Below are positions 1 through 9,573 of a DNA stretch of 64,000 bases, one piece after another (positions within the stretch are counted from its first letter, which is position 1; every line of letters starts with the position of its first letter). Below the pieces are notes generated by a model that did not search any database, was not told where the DNA came from, and worked only from the letters and a program-made list of their open reading frames with translations. The stretch is taken from assembly GCA_963736455.1 (NCBI GenBank), contig CAVTON010000001.1:1550001-1614000 (forward strand). Reading direction: 5' to 3'. The stretch is from DAHUXD01 sp963736455 (GTDB lineage: Bacteria > Acidobacteriota > Thermoanaerobaculia > UBA5066 > Gp7-AA6). The translations under genes were made by a program, and so were the position numbers.

Positions 1-1
1 T

Positions 2-403
2 CAATGCAAGCCCGGGCCCGTCACTCCGGTCGAGATCGGCGACAAACCCGGCCATGCCTTCGCCATCGTCAAGTCCGCGTGCACGTGGACCTCGCCCATG
101 GAGGTCGCCGGGACGCACACCAGGACGGGCGACGACATCGTCGTCTCGGAGATGAACGGGAGCTCGTCGAGCGACCGCGGGTATCACCTCGACGCCATGG
201 ACAACGGAGACAAGTTCACCGTGCGGTTCGCCGGCACCGGAAAGTCGAAGGACGGCAAACCGGTGAGCTCCAAGGGAACCTGGTCCTTCGTCAGCGGCAC
301 GGGGAAAGTGAAGGGCATCCAGGGAAAGGGAACCTACAACGGAGCGGCCAACGCCGACGGGACCATGACGGTCCAGGTCTCCGGCGAATACTCGCTGCCC
401 TGA
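2..403 (+). CDS. Hypothetical beta-barrel protein, 5' truncated
   Basis: The frame is open from the first bases and ends in TGA, giving the last 133 residues of a protein whose start lies outside the window. The internal Met at base 98 is not the start, because protein-like sequence (PGHAFAIVKSACTWTSPM) runs upstream of it. The body alternates short beta strands with glycine-rich turns such as GTWSFVSGTGKVKGI and GKGTYNG, and ends in a GEY motif. This resembles small AOC-type (allene oxide cyclase-like) barrel proteins of unknown role. I see no catalytic motif and assign no function. It lies 22 bases upstream of the next secreted protein on the same strand and may share its transcript. Confidence 0.7.
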   Translation, partial: QCKPGPVTPVEIGDKPGHAFAIVKSACTWTSPMEVAGTHTRTGDDIVVSEMNGSSSSDRGYHLDAMDNGDKFTVRFAGTGKSKDGKPVSSKGTWSFVSGTGKVKGIQGKGTYNGAANADGTMTVQVSGEYSLP

Positions 404-425
404 CCCGGGGCCCCGGACTCACCCC

Positions 426-818
426 ATGAAGACCAGGCCGCGGTCGATCGGAATCGCCATGCTCGCGCTCGCCCTCGCGGCGGCCGCGGGGGCGCGGGAC
501 GGTCCGGCCGAAGTCTGTCCGGCGATCGACGTCCCCGTGACGGCGCCCCGCCTCCACGTCTTCGTGGACCCGGCGACCGGCCGGCCGCGGCCGCCGACCG
601 CGGAAGAGCTCCGACGGCTCGCCGAGGAGCGCCTGGCCGCGCGCGAGAATGCGCCGCCTCGGGTCTTCACGGTGGTCACGCACGCAAACGGCATGAAGTC
701 GGTGGACCTGGGCGACGCCTTTCTCCTCGATCTGCGCGTCGTGCGCCGGCCGGACGGAACCGCCCGGCTGGAGTGTCTGCCGCACTCGCAGGCGGCCGGA
801 ACGGCGCCCGCACGATGA
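426..818 (+). CDS. Small secreted protein, post-PEP-CTERM-1-like
   Basis: A 130-residue protein with an N-terminal signal peptide (MKTRPRSIGIAMLALALAAAAG). The mature part has a FVDPATGRPRPPTAEEL segment, then a short strand-rich end with VDLGDAFLLDLRVVRRPDG and a Cys near the C-terminus. That order (a declared 'dates and percentages' style FVDPATG motif, acidic helix, VDLG strand) matches my memory of small proteins annotated as post-PEP-CTERM-1, but I cannot run the profile. No PEP-CTERM sorting motif is present. Its stop overlaps the start of the PA-domain protein by ATGA, so the two are probably translated together and secreted together. Confidence 0.75.
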   Translation: MKTRPRSIGIAMLALALAAAAGARDGPAEVCPAIDVPVTAPRLHVFVDPATGRPRPPTAEELRRLAEERLAARENAPPRVFTVVTHANGMKSVDLGDAFLLDLRVVRRPDGTARLECLPHSQAAGTAPAR

Positions 819-2302
819 GCGGCGTGCGAATCGCGGCCGCGGTCCTGCTCGCGGCGGCCTGCGCCGCCGGCGCCGAGGGCTCGGCGGTCATCACGATCGT
901 CAACGCCAACGACCCGGGTGTCGGATTCAACGATCCGACTCCGGCCGCGCCGGTCGGCGGCAACACGGGAACGACGGTCGGCGCGCAGCGGCTCCGGGCG
1001 TTCCAGTACGCGGCCTCGCTCTGGGGCGCGCTGCTCGACAGCAGCGCCGAGATCCGCATCCAGGCGACCTTCGAGCCGCTCGACTGCGAGGCGGACAACG
1101 GCACGCTCGGCTCCGCGGGTCCGACCTCGGCGCTCGCCGACTTTCCCAACGCCCCGATTCCCCACACCTGGTATGCGGTGGCGCTCGCGAGCCGGCTCGC
1201 CGGATACGATCTCCTGCCGGGCACCGGGGCCGCCGAGATCCGGGCGCGATTCAATTCGAGCGTCGGAACGACCGGATGCCTGGAGTCGAGCCGGTGGTAC
1301 TACGGCCTCGACAACCAGCACGGCGCCGCGCTCGACCTCGTTTCCGTTCTCCTCCACGAATTCGCGCACGGCCTCGGCTTCCTGACGTTCGTCGACCCGG
1401 CGACGGGCGAGGAGTTCAACGGGGTCTCCGACGTCTTCGAGCGGCACGTCCGCGACGATTCGCTCGGCCGGAACTGGGACACGATGACGGACTCCGAGCG
1501 GCAGGCATCGGCGATCCGCACGGGCTCCGTCGCCTGGGACAGCCCGCGCGTGACGGATGCCGTTCCGAGCACCCTCTCCGGACCCACGCTCTCGGTCACC
1601 GCCCCTCCGGGAATCGCGGGAAATTTCGACGTCGGCACGGCCGAGTTCGGGCCTGCGCTGACGGTCGCCGGCGTCTCCGGAACGCTCGTGGCGGCCGAGG
1701 ACTCCTCCGACGCGGCGGGGCCATCCACGACCGACGCCTGCTCGGCCCTGACCAACGCCGCCGACATCGAGGGCAACGTGGCGCTCGTGGATCGGGGCAC
1801 CTGCGACTTCGTGCAGAAGGCGCGCCTCGCGCAGGCGGCGGGCGCGATCGCCCTCGTCATCGCCAACAACGTCTCCGATCCGAGCGCCCTCGGCATGGCG
1901 GGAACCGATCCGTCCGTCACGATTCCCACGGTGAGCGTGACGCAGGCCGACGGGGCGATGCTGCGCACGAACCTCGCCGGCCGCATCTCGGTGGCGCTGC
2001 GCCTCGACCCCGACCGCCGCTCCGGCGCGGACGCGGCCGGCCGGATGCTGCTCTATGCCCCGAATCCGGTCCAGGACGGCTCGTCGATCTCGCACTGGGA
2101 CTCGAGCGCCTACCCCCACCTGCTCATGCAGCCGAACGACGCGGGGGATCTCCTGCATCAGGTCGACCTGACGCTTCCGATGCTCCAGGACATCGGCTGG
2201 GCGCCGGCGCCCCCGCCGCCGGCGGGAAAGCCGCGGGAAACGGTGGTCGAGGCGACGCGGGACCGCGGCGACTCTCCGCGCGCCGTCGCGCCGAGGCCCT
2301 AG
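815..2302 (+). CDS. Secreted PA-domain metalloprotease-like protein
   Basis: A 495-residue exported protein. The chosen ATG overlaps the upstream stop (ATGA) and begins a clear signal peptide (SGVRIAAAVLLAAACAAGAEG); an earlier in-frame ATG at 773 would give a poor leader. The zinc-protease-like motif HEFAHGLGF starts at His181, fitting HExxHxxGxx. A protease-associated (PA) domain follows at about residues 270-400, with LVDRGTCDFVQKARLAQAAGA and IPTVSVTQADG. The end returns to an LLMQP...DLTLPMLQDIGWAP segment seen in this family. Known relatives are annotated only as PA-domain proteins, and peptidase activity is inferred from the HExxH motif. It is probably extracellular. Confidence 0.85.
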   Translation: MSGVRIAAAVLLAAACAAGAEGSAVITIVNANDPGVGFNDPTPAAPVGGNTGTTVGAQRLRAFQYAASLWGALLDSSAEIRIQATFEPLDCEADNGTLGSAGPTSALADFPNAPIPHTWYAVALASRLAGYDLLPGTGAAEIRARFNSSVGTTGCLESSRWYYGLDNQHGAALDLVSVLLHEFAHGLGFLTFVDPATGEEFNGVSDVFERHVRDDSLGRNWDTMTDSERQASAIRTGSVAWDSPRVTDAVPSTLSGPTLSVTAPPGIAGNFDVGTAEFGPALTVAGVSGTLVAAEDSSDAAGPSTTDACSALTNAADIEGNVALVDRGTCDFVQKARLAQAAGAIALVIANNVSDPSALGMAGTDPSVTIPTVSVTQADGAMLRTNLAGRISVALRLDPDRRSGADAAGRMLLYAPNPVQDGSSISHWDSSAYPHLLMQPNDAGDLLHQVDLTLPMLQDIGWAPAPPPPAGKPRETVVEATRDRGDSPRAVAPRP

Positions 2303-2315
2303 CCGATCGCTCCGA

Positions 2316-2732
2316 TCAGCCCTTCGGAGGCCGCGCGGCCATCGCTTCGATCCGGTCCCACTCCCGGTCCGAGACCGGCATCACGGAGAGCCGCGAGATC
2401 CTCACGAGCGGAAACCGGGCGAAGGACGCGTCGGCCTTGATCTCGGACAGCGTCACGGGGCGCGGGAGCCTGCGGACGGGCAGAACGTCCACCGCGTACA
2501 GCTTGCCCGAAGGATCTTTCGGATCGGGATAGGCGTCGTTCGCCGCCTTCGCGACCCCGACGACGGACTTCTCGCCGCCCGTGTGGTAGTAGAAGATCCG
2601 GTCGCCCTTCCTGACCGAACGCAGGTTCTTCTGAGCGACCGGGTTCTTCACACCCGTCCAGCTCGTCTTCTTCTCCCTCACCAGATCGTCGTAGGAGAAG
2701 TGCGTCGGCTCCTCCTTGAACAGGAAGTTCAT
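2316..2732 (-). CDS. EVE-domain protein
   Basis: A 138-residue cytoplasmic protein that is essentially one EVE domain (PUA-like fold). It starts MNFLFKEEPTHFSYDDL and carries the typical WTGVKNPVAQKNLRSVRKGDRIFYYHTG and VVGVAKA strands. EVE domains are thought to bind modified nucleobases in DNA or RNA; that is family knowledge, not visible here. Its start overlaps the stop of the amidohydrolase-like gene by ATGA, making it the third gene of a coupled group. The metabolic neighbours do not suggest a restriction role. It ends 13 bases from the convergent PA-domain gene. Confidence 0.88.
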   Translation of the reverse strand: MNFLFKEEPTHFSYDDLVREKKTSWTGVKNPVAQKNLRSVRKGDRIFYYHTGGEKSVVGVAKAANDAYPDPKDPSGKLYAVDVLPVRRLPRPVTLSEIKADASFARFPLVRISRLSVMPVSDREWDRIEAMAARPPKG

Positions 2733-4063
2733 CTCGCACCTCCGGCCGGGGCTGCCGGCGTCGGCCGGTTCCGGTACTTTTCGTACAGGCGCTTCTGCTT
2801 GTCCGTCAGGTCGAGGGCGCGGCCGTCGAGATACGCCCCGACGACGCGCGACCGCAGGTCGAGGATGTCGCCGTCGGTCAGGATGAACGTCGCGTCCTTG
2901 CCGGGTTCGAGCGAGCCGAGACGATCCGCGACGCCGAGCAGGCGGGCGGGCTCGAGCGTCATCGCGGCGACCGCCTTGTCCGCCGGAAAGCCGAACGTGA
3001 CCGCGGTCGCGACCAGATGCGGAAGATTGCGCACGTTCGTCGCGTCCTCGCCGCCGTCGTTGAAGAGAACGAGGACCCCGGCGCGGGCGAGCTTGCCGGC
3101 GTTCGCGAACTCGGTGTCGTAGGGCTCGTCCTCGCGCCGCGGGAGGTCGAGCGGCGAATCCACGACGACGGGAACCCGGGCCTTCGCGAGCTCGTCGGCC
3201 ATCCGCCAGGCGTCCGCGCCTCCCCAGATCACGAGGCGGAGTCCCTCTTCCTTCGCCCACTTCACGGCGTCGCGGATCTGGGCGAGCTGGGAGGCGGCGA
3301 CGATCACCGGGATCCGGCCCTCGATCGCCGGAACGAGCGCCGCGAGCTTGACGTCCACGGCGTGCCGCGGGACGCCCGCCCGGCTGTCGGTCGACATCGC
3401 CTTCGCGTAGGCGCGCGCGTCGCGGAAGATCGTCTCGAGTTTCTCGACCTTCTCGTCGCGCCGCTTCTCCTGGGACTTCACCGAGACGCTCGCCGTCGGG
3501 GAGCGATCGATGGAGAGGTCGGGCCAGAACACCGTGATCGCCGCCGGATCCCGGAGCGTGGCGTCCTCGCGCGTCCAGCCCTCCAGCTTCATGGCCGCGA
3601 CCGAGCCCGAAACGACGCCGCCTCGCGGCGTGATGCCCGCCACGAGGATTCCGCCGGAGCGCGCCACCGGCAGGAGCTCCGAATCGAAGTTGACCGCGAC
3701 CGAGGCGCGCACGTCCGGATTCAGGTCGCCGAGCTCGGTCTGATCCACGCTCGCGCGCACCGCGCCGATCTCGACCAGGCCGAGCGCCGTCAGGGGCGGA
3801 AAGATCGAGGGATAGACGTGGCGGCCCGACCCGTCCACGACCGGCGCGTTCGGAAGCGGCGCCGCGCCGGTGGCGACCGAGACGATCCGGCCGTCGCGGA
3901 CGACGACCGTGCCCTTCGCGATGTCCGGGCCCGATACCGGATGGATCGTGGCCCCGACGATCGAGAACTCGCGCGGCGGAGGCGTGGGCGCCGGCGCCTG
4001 GGCGGACCCCGCGGCCGACGCGAGGAGCAGCAGAGAGGCCGGCGCGATTCCCCGCGGCCTCAT
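2729..4063 (-). CDS. Amidohydrolase-like protein, metal ligands missing
   Basis: A 444-residue exported protein with signal peptide MRPRGIAPASLLLLASAAG. The composite-domain strands of the amidohydrolase superfamily are clear (FSIVGATIHPVSG, GTVVVRDGRIVSV), as is the closing strand set (LEPGKDATFILTDGDILD). The first metal motif, normally DxHxH after the 'P-G-hIDxHxH' turn, is replaced by YPSIFPPLTALGL, and later His ligands are not evident. It therefore looks like a pseudoenzyme or a substrate-binding partner. It is translationally coupled (ATGA) to the larger two-domain amidohydrolase upstream, so a heteromeric periplasmic complex is plausible but inferred. Confidence 0.85.
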   Translation of the reverse strand: MRPRGIAPASLLLLASAAGSAQAPAPTPPPREFSIVGATIHPVSGPDIAKGTVVVRDGRIVSVATGAAPLPNAPVVDGSGRHVYPSIFPPLTALGLVEIGAVRASVDQTELGDLNPDVRASVAVNFDSELLPVARSGGILVAGITPRGGVVSGSVAAMKLEGWTREDATLRDPAAITVFWPDLSIDRSPTASVSVKSQEKRRDEKVEKLETIFRDARAYAKAMSTDSRAGVPRHAVDVKLAALVPAIEGRIPVIVAASQLAQIRDAVKWAKEEGLRLVIWGGADAWRMADELAKARVPVVVDSPLDLPRREDEPYDTEFANAGKLARAGVLVLFNDGGEDATNVRNLPHLVATAVTFGFPADKAVAAMTLEPARLLGVADRLGSLEPGKDATFILTDGDILDLRSRVVGAYLDGRALDLTDKQKRLYEKYRNRPTPAAPAGGAR

Positions 4064-6807
4064 CGCGACACCGCCGGCTTCCCGGACGCCTTGTCCGATT
4101 TCTTCCCCTCGTCGAGCTTCGCCTTCGCCTTCGCCACCAGGGCCTCGCGCTCGGCCTCGAGCGAAGCGCGCGCGGCGAGGTCCGCCTGCCGGTCGAAGTA
4201 CTTCTTCCCGTCGATCCAGGTCTCGAGGACCATCGAGGAGGTCGCGAGCGGGTCGCCGGTCCACACGACGAAGTCTCCGTCCTTGCCGGCCTCGAGCGAG
4301 CCGACGCGGTCCGCGATGCCGAGCTGTTTCGCCGGATTCGACGTCACGAACGCGAGGGCATCGGGCCCGGAGATCCGGCCGTACTTGACCGCCTTGGCGG
4401 CCTCGAAGTTCAGCCGCCGCGCGAGCTCGTCCGAATCGGAGTTGTACGAAACGACCACGCCGCGCTCGCGCATGAGCGGAAAGGCGTACGGGATGGCGTC
4501 GTAGACCTCGAACTTGTAGCCCCACCAGTCCGAGAATCCCGAGGCGCCGGCGCCGTGGCGGGCAATCTCGTCGGCGATCTTGTAGCCCTCCAGCGCGTGC
4601 TGGAGCGTCGCGACCCTCACGCCGAACTCCTCGGCCGAGCGCAGCATCTGCAGCATCTCGTCCTTCCGGTACGAGTGGCAGTGAATCTGGCGCCTGCCCT
4701 CGAGGATCTCGGCGATGGCCTCGAGCTGCAGGTCCGGCTCCGGCGGAATCGGGCTCGACCCCTTGACCGCGGCGGCCTTCCGGTATTCGTCCTGTCGCTT
4801 GCGGTATTCCTGCGCGGCCTCGAAGCGCTCGCGGACGAGCTCCGCCACGCCCATGCGCGTGCGGGGATAGCGCGGCTTCGCGTTCGACCAGTTGGACTGC
4901 TTCGGGTTCTCGCCGAGCGCAAACTTGATCCCTTCCGGCGCCCCGACGAAGAGGAGGTCATCGGGGCCGGATCCCCAGCGCCACTTCACGATCTGGTTCT
5001 GGCCGCCGATCGCGTTGGCGGAGCCGTGAAGGACGTTGGCCACGGTCGTGCCGCCCGCGAGCTCGCGATAGATCGCGACGTCGAGGGGGTTGAGGACGTC
5101 GCGGATGCGCACCTCGGCGGTCACGTTGTGCGTCCCTTCGTTGACGTCGCCGTCCACCGCCGTGTGGGAGTGCGCGTCGATGATCCCCGGCGTCACGTGC
5201 TTGCCGCGCCCGTCCACCTCGAGCGCTCCGGCCGGGGCCGCGAGGCCCCTGCCGACGGCGGCGATCTTTCCGTGCACCACGAGGACGTCGGCGTTCTCGA
5301 CGACTCCCGCGGATCCCTGCGTCCAGACCGTCGCGCCCCGCACGACCACGGCGGAGGGCGACGCGACGGGCCCGGCCTCGGGCGGCGGAGAAGGGCGGAC
5401 GTCCGCCTTCGCTGCCGTCTCCGCCGAAGCGGCCGGCTTCGCGTCCGCGGCCGCCTCTTTCTTCTCGTCGTCGGGAAAATCCGTTCGGACGCCGTCGATC
5501 CAGATCTCGGTGACGCGGCTCTTCTCGGCGAACGGCTCGCCGGTCTCGACGGCAAGGTTGGCGATGCGGCCCGCCGCGATCGTGCCGAGACGATCTCCGA
5601 AGCCGAGCTGGCGCGCCGGGACCGTCGTGACGGCCGCGAGGGCGTCGTCGGGCGTCAGGCCCCGGCTCATCGCCTCGCGGACGCGCTTCGGAAAGTCCTT
5701 CGCGTCGTCGAGGCCCGCTGTCGTGAACGAGAACTCCACTCCCGCATCGCGGAGCCACCGCGGGTTGGATGCCGCGCGGTCGTAGGCGCGGAGGCGCTCG
5801 AGCGGCACGTCGAGCCACTCTTCCTCGCGATCGAGCCTGTCCGGCTGAGGAAACGCGACGCGCAGGACCAGGTCCGGGCGCATCGCCGCCACCTCGGCGA
5901 TCATGCGGTATTCGTCCCCGGCGCCGACGTACCGCGCCTTCAACTTCATCTCCTTCGAGACCCGCCCGGCCCGGAGCAGGGCCAGGACGTCTTCGGTGTC
6001 GAAGACGACGACTTCCTTTCCCTCGGCCGCGGGCACGAGCGCAACCGTCGATTCGACGAATCGCGGGCGTTCCTGCCCGGACGGCCTCGCCGCGTATGCC
6101 GCCTCGGCATCGCGCCACCAGCGCGCATCCAGAAACCCCTGGCGCGCGACGGCCACCGCGCCCATCTTGGAAACCGGGTATTCGGTTGCATCGGGCTCGG
6201 GCTCGAGCGAAACGTACTGACCGCCCGCGGCCTCGAGGACGCGCCCCGGCTCCGATCCCGCGGCGAGGCTGACGACGGCGCCCCGTCCGCGGAGGACTCC
6301 CGCGTCGGGCGCAACCTCGACCACCGCGAAACCCATGCGGCGATAGGCGTCGCCCACGCTTTCCTTGACGGTCAGCTCGTCGAGCGCGCGCTCCTCTGCG
6401 CGCGCGGCGGGCGTCGGATGCGCCGCGGGGCCCGAAGAGCGCCGCGATCTTCTCGTCGTTGTGCCGGATTCTTCCTCGTCCGGCGGCCGCCGCGGGCCCT
6501 TTCCCTCCAGCCGGTCGACGGGCACGTACGGATCGATGTAGGCCGCGTGGACGACTCTTCCCTTCACGTCGAAGATCCGGGCGTCGGCGGGGATCGCGGT
6601 CGAACCGGCGGGTCCGACCGACTCGATGACGCCGCCGCGCACGACGACGACGCCGGGGTCGATCACGTGGCCCGGCGAGACGATCACCCGGCCGCCCGTC
6701 AGGGCGAAGGCGAGGCGGTCGCTCCCGGGGGCGTCGGCGGCCGCGGCGGGAAGGGCGATCAGGGTCGCGAGGATCGCGGCCGCGAAACGGCGAGGGGTGT
6801 TGTTCAT
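4060..6807 (-). CDS. Secreted two-domain amidohydrolase
   Basis: A 915-residue exported protein; the start after an atypical leader region gives signal peptide NNTPRRFAAAILATLIALPAAAA. The N-terminal half (to about residue 450) repeats the amidohydrolase frame but lacks the HxH motif: the expected position reads VHAAYIDPYVPVD. A low-complexity Ala/Glu/Pro linker follows. The C-terminal half has the real metal site, GIIDAHSHTAVDGD, plus IHCHSYRKDE and the closing KDGDFVVWTGDP. Relatives are secreted imidazolonepropionase- or prolidase-like hydrolases; the substrate is unknown. It heads a group with the next amidohydrolase-like gene and the EVE gene. An 88-base gap separates it from the divergent DUF2911 gene. 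Confidence 0.87.
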   Translation of the reverse strand: MNNTPRRFAAAILATLIALPAAAADAPGSDRLAFALTGGRVIVSPGHVIDPGVVVVRGGVIESVGPAGSTAIPADARIFDVKGRVVHAAYIDPYVPVDRLEGKGPRRPPDEEESGTTTRRSRRSSGPAAHPTPAARAEERALDELTVKESVGDAYRRMGFAVVEVAPDAGVLRGRGAVVSLAAGSEPGRVLEAAGGQYVSLEPEPDATEYPVSKMGAVAVARQGFLDARWWRDAEAAYAARPSGQERPRFVESTVALVPAAEGKEVVVFDTEDVLALLRAGRVSKEMKLKARYVGAGDEYRMIAEVAAMRPDLVLRVAFPQPDRLDREEEWLDVPLERLRAYDRAASNPRWLRDAGVEFSFTTAGLDDAKDFPKRVREAMSRGLTPDDALAAVTTVPARQLGFGDRLGTIAAGRIANLAVETGEPFAEKSRVTEIWIDGVRTDFPDDEKKEAAADAKPAASAETAAKADVRPSPPPEAGPVASPSAVVVRGATVWTQGSAGVVENADVLVVHGKIAAVGRGLAAPAGALEVDGRGKHVTPGIIDAHSHTAVDGDVNEGTHNVTAEVRIRDVLNPLDVAIYRELAGGTTVANVLHGSANAIGGQNQIVKWRWGSGPDDLLFVGAPEGIKFALGENPKQSNWSNAKPRYPRTRMGVAELVRERFEAAQEYRKRQDEYRKAAAVKGSSPIPPEPDLQLEAIAEILEGRRQIHCHSYRKDEMLQMLRSAEEFGVRVATLQHALEGYKIADEIARHGAGASGFSDWWGYKFEVYDAIPYAFPLMRERGVVVSYNSDSDELARRLNFEAAKAVKYGRISGPDALAFVTSNPAKQLGIADRVGSLEAGKDGDFVVWTGDPLATSSMVLETWIDGKKYFDRQADLAARASLEAEREALVAKAKAKLDEGKKSDKASGKPAVSR

Positions 6808-6895
6808 GGCGGCGCGGGATTCTATATGCTTCGCCTTCGCGGAACGGCCCGAACGCGCGGGCCGCCGCGGGAAACGTGTAGGACAGGAGGACACA

Positions 6896-7534
6896 ATGAT
6901 TCGGAAGGCATCCCTACTCGGTGTTTCGCTGCTTCTGGCCGGCGCGGTGGCCGCGACGGCACAGGACAAGAAGCCGGCCTCGCCGCCGGGCGCCGCCGCC
7001 ACGGTCGTGAGCGCCACGTTCAGCGCCCCGGACAAGGACGGCGAGCGCCACGCGACCGGCGGCAAGTGGATCGAGATCTCGTACAGCCGCCCGATCCTGC
7101 GCGGACGGACCGACATCTTCGGCAAGGGCGCGGACTACGGCAAGGTCGTCAACGCGGGCGCGCCCGTCTGGCGCGCCGGCGCGAATCAGACGACCCGGCT
7201 GACGACCGAGGCCCCCCTGATGCTCGGCGGCAAGAAGCTCGCGCCGGGCACCTACGATCTCTTCGTGGACCTCAAGGAGGGCGGCTGGACGCTGATCGTC
7301 TCGACGCAGCCCACGCAGGAAAAATACGACCGCGACGACAAGACCAGGATCTGGGGCGCGTACGGCTACGATCCGAAGTTCGACGTCGTCCGGGTGCCGA
7401 TGACGATGATGACCCCGGCCGTTTCGATCGACCAGTTCACCATCGGTTTCGTCGACATGACGAACACCGGCGGAAAGCTGGCCATGGGTTGGGACAAGAC
7501 CGCGGCCGTCGTGCCTTTCACGGTCGCGCCGTAG
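6896..7534 (+). CDS. DUF2911 domain secreted protein
   Basis: A 212-residue exported protein (signal peptide IRKASLLGVSLLLAGAVAATAQ). The start follows a strong AGGAGG at a spacing of 5. The body is a DUF2911 domain, with the signatures WIEISYSRPILRGR, WRAGANQTT, LAPGTYDLFVD and MTMMTPAVSIDQFTI. Proteins of this family are common in Bacteroidota and Acidobacteriota and have no established activity. It is the first gene of a + strand run, with the M28-like peptidase 11 bases downstream, and shares a short divergent promoter region with the amidohydrolase operon. Confidence 0.9.
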   Translation: MIRKASLLGVSLLLAGAVAATAQDKKPASPPGAAATVVSATFSAPDKDGERHATGGKWIEISYSRPILRGRTDIFGKGADYGKVVNAGAPVWRAGANQTTRLTTEAPLMLGGKKLAPGTYDLFVDLKEGGWTLIVSTQPTQEKYDRDDKTRIWGAYGYDPKFDVVRVPMTMMTPAVSIDQFTIGFVDMTNTGGKLAMGWDKTAAVVPFTVAP

Positions 7535-7545
7535 GGGCAGTCCTC

Positions 7546-9573
7546 GTGGCCGCCCGGTTCGAAGTGGGAGGGGGCAAGCCCCTCCCCTACCTCTTCCTGC
7601 TGGCGGCGGCCTCGACGCTCCTCGCCCAGGACCGCGTCATTCCGTTCTGGCCGGACGAGGTGCCGGCCGCCATTCATGCCGAGGTGGACGGCGTCGCGGC
7701 CCTCGAGACGGTTCGCGAGCTCGGCCGGTACCACCGCGTGCAGGGCTCCCCCGGCTATGCCGCCGCCGCGGAGCTCATCCGGCAGAAGGCGATCGCCGCC
7801 GGGCTCTCGGACGGCTCGATCGAGCACTTCCCCGCGGACGGCAAGACGAAGTACGCGCATTTTCTGTCGCACGTCGGCTGGACTCCGGTCTCGGCGTCCC
7901 TCGAGGAGGTGAAGCCGACGCCGCGGCTCATCGAATCCTTCCCGGACCTTCCCGTCGCCATCGCGGACTACAGCCAGGATGCCGACGTGACCGCGGAGCT
8001 CGTCGATGTCGGCGCGGGAACCTCGCCGAAGGACTACGACAGCCGGGACGTGCGCGGCAAGATCGTGCTCGCCGACGGCCCGCTCCCGCTCGTCCACCGG
8101 CTCGCCTGCGAGGAGCGCGGCGCGGCCGGGTTCCTGTCCGACTTTCCGAACCAGGTGACGCCGTGGGCCGGAGACGACCGCGACCTGATCCGCTGGGGCC
8201 ACCTGTCGCCCTACCAGCTCCGGAACCGATTCGCCTTCATGATCTCGAAGCGTCAGGCCGCGGAGCTCCGCGAACGCCTCGCGGGCGGAGCGCGGATCGT
8301 CCTGCGCGCCCGCGTCGCAGCGAAGATGGTCCCGGCCACCTACGACGTGGTCGTCGCCACGATTCCGGGCACGGATCCGAAGGCGGGCGAGGTCGTGATG
8401 ACGGCGCACCTCTGCCACGAGTCGGCCGGCGCCAACGACAACGCCTCGGGCAGCGCGGCGATCCTCGAGGTCGCCCGCGCACTGAGCAGCGCCCTCTCGC
8501 GGAAGACGCTTCCGCGGCCCGCGCGCACGATCCGCTTCCTGTGGGTGCCCGAGATCACGGGCTCGCAGGCCTACCTCGTCCGGCATCCCGAGGTCGTGGC
8601 GCGCCTGGTCGGCGGCGTCCACATGGACATGGTCGGCGGTCTTCTCTCGACGACGAAGGGCACCTTCCACGTCTCGCGCACCGCCGAGACGCTGCCGCAC
8701 GTCGCCAACGTGATCGCCGAGGCCTGGTTCGACCAGGTCGTCGCGGCGTCGGCGCGCTATGCGGAGGGCCTGAATCCGACCGGCTACGGCCAGGGACAGG
8801 GCAACTCCTACGCCGGCTTCGTCTGGCCGCCCGGCTCGCGCGAGATGTTCCTGGGCGACGTCCGCGGCCTGAGCATGGGCAGCGACCACGAGGTCTTCCA
8901 GGCCGCCGGCTTCCGGGTTCCGATGGTCTATCTCCACGACTATCCGGACGTCACGATCCACACGCAGAAAGACCAGCCCGAGAACCTCGACGCGACCAAG
9001 CTCGGCCGCGTCGCCTACCTGGGCGCGGGACTCGTCTACACGCTCGCCGCCCTGCCCGATGTGGAAGCCCCGAGGCTGCTCGCCCTGACGCGGGCCGATG
9101 CGGAGGCGCGCCTTCTCTGGGCAGAAGCCCGGGGCGGATCCGAGGCCGCCGCCGTGACGCGGGCCGAGACGGCTTCCGCGATCGCCGAGCTCGATTCGGT
9201 CGCCCGCCTCTGGCCGTCGACCTCGGCCGCGGTCGCGGCGGAGACGAAGAAGCTCCGCGCGAGCCTGCCGGCCGCGCCGGCGCCCTCCGACCGCCGAATT
9301 CCGACGCGCAATCCCGGAATCGTCGGACCGCTGAACGTCTACTACTACGACTACTTCGCCGACATCCCCGGTGCGGACCTCTCGAAGACGGCGCTCGCGT
9401 CCCGGCAGGACGGCGACGTCCTCGCGTACGAGGCCCTGAATCTCGCCGACGGGACCCGAACCGTCTCGGAGATCCGGGACACGCTCTCGGGCCTCTATTC
9501 CCCGGTGGCGCTTTCGGCCATCGCGGAGTACTTCGAGCTGCTCGCGCGGACGGGGGCGGTCCGGCTCCAGTGA
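7546..9573 (+). CDS. DUF4910/M28-like aminopeptidase
   Basis: A 675-residue protein. The GTG start sits 11 bases after the previous stop, with AGGGG upstream; a second GTG at 7564 is an alternative. A hydrophobic LPYLFLLAAASTLLAQ leader suggests export. The N-terminal half resembles the DUF4910/COG4310 peptidase fold with an inserted PA-like region (VRGKIVLADGPLP). The zinc site is the HLCHESAGANDNASG block beginning at about His288, where His and Asp match the M28 pattern, followed by WVPEITGSQAYL and SMGSDHEVF. The last ~70 residues (VLAYEALNLADGTRTVSEI) look like an added helical domain. It overlaps the glycosyltransferase start by GTGA. Peptide substrate is inferred. Confidence 0.85.
   Translation: MAARFEVGGGKPLPYLFLLAAASTLLAQDRVIPFWPDEVPAAIHAEVDGVAALETVRELGRYHRVQGSPGYAAAAELIRQKAIAAGLSDGSIEHFPADGKTKYAHFLSHVGWTPVSASLEEVKPTPRLIESFPDLPVAIADYSQDADVTAELVDVGAGTSPKDYDSRDVRGKIVLADGPLPLVHRLACEERGAAGFLSDFPNQVTPWAGDDRDLIRWGHLSPYQLRNRFAFMISKRQAAELRERLAGGARIVLRARVAAKMVPATYDVVVATIPGTDPKAGEVVMTAHLCHESAGANDNASGSAAILEVARALSSALSRKTLPRPARTIRFLWVPEITGSQAYLVRHPEVVARLVGGVHMDMVGGLLSTTKGTFHVSRTAETLPHVANVIAEAWFDQVVAASARYAEGLNPTGYGQGQGNSYAGFVWPPGSREMFLGDVRGLSMGSDHEVFQAAGFRVPMVYLHDYPDVTIHTQKDQPENLDATKLGRVAYLGAGLVYTLAALPDVEAPRLLALTRADAEARLLWAEARGGSEAAAVTRAETASAIAELDSVARLWPSTSAAVAAETKKLRASLPAAPAPSDRRIPTRNPGIVGPLNVYYYDYFADIPGADLSKTALASRQDGDVLAYEALNLADGTRTVSEIRDTLSGLYSPVALSAIAEYFELLARTGAVRLQ

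Noticed and set aside
426..2302. PEP-CTERM sorting system
   Set aside because: The proteins resemble neighbours of such systems, but no PEP-CTERM tail or exosortase is present.
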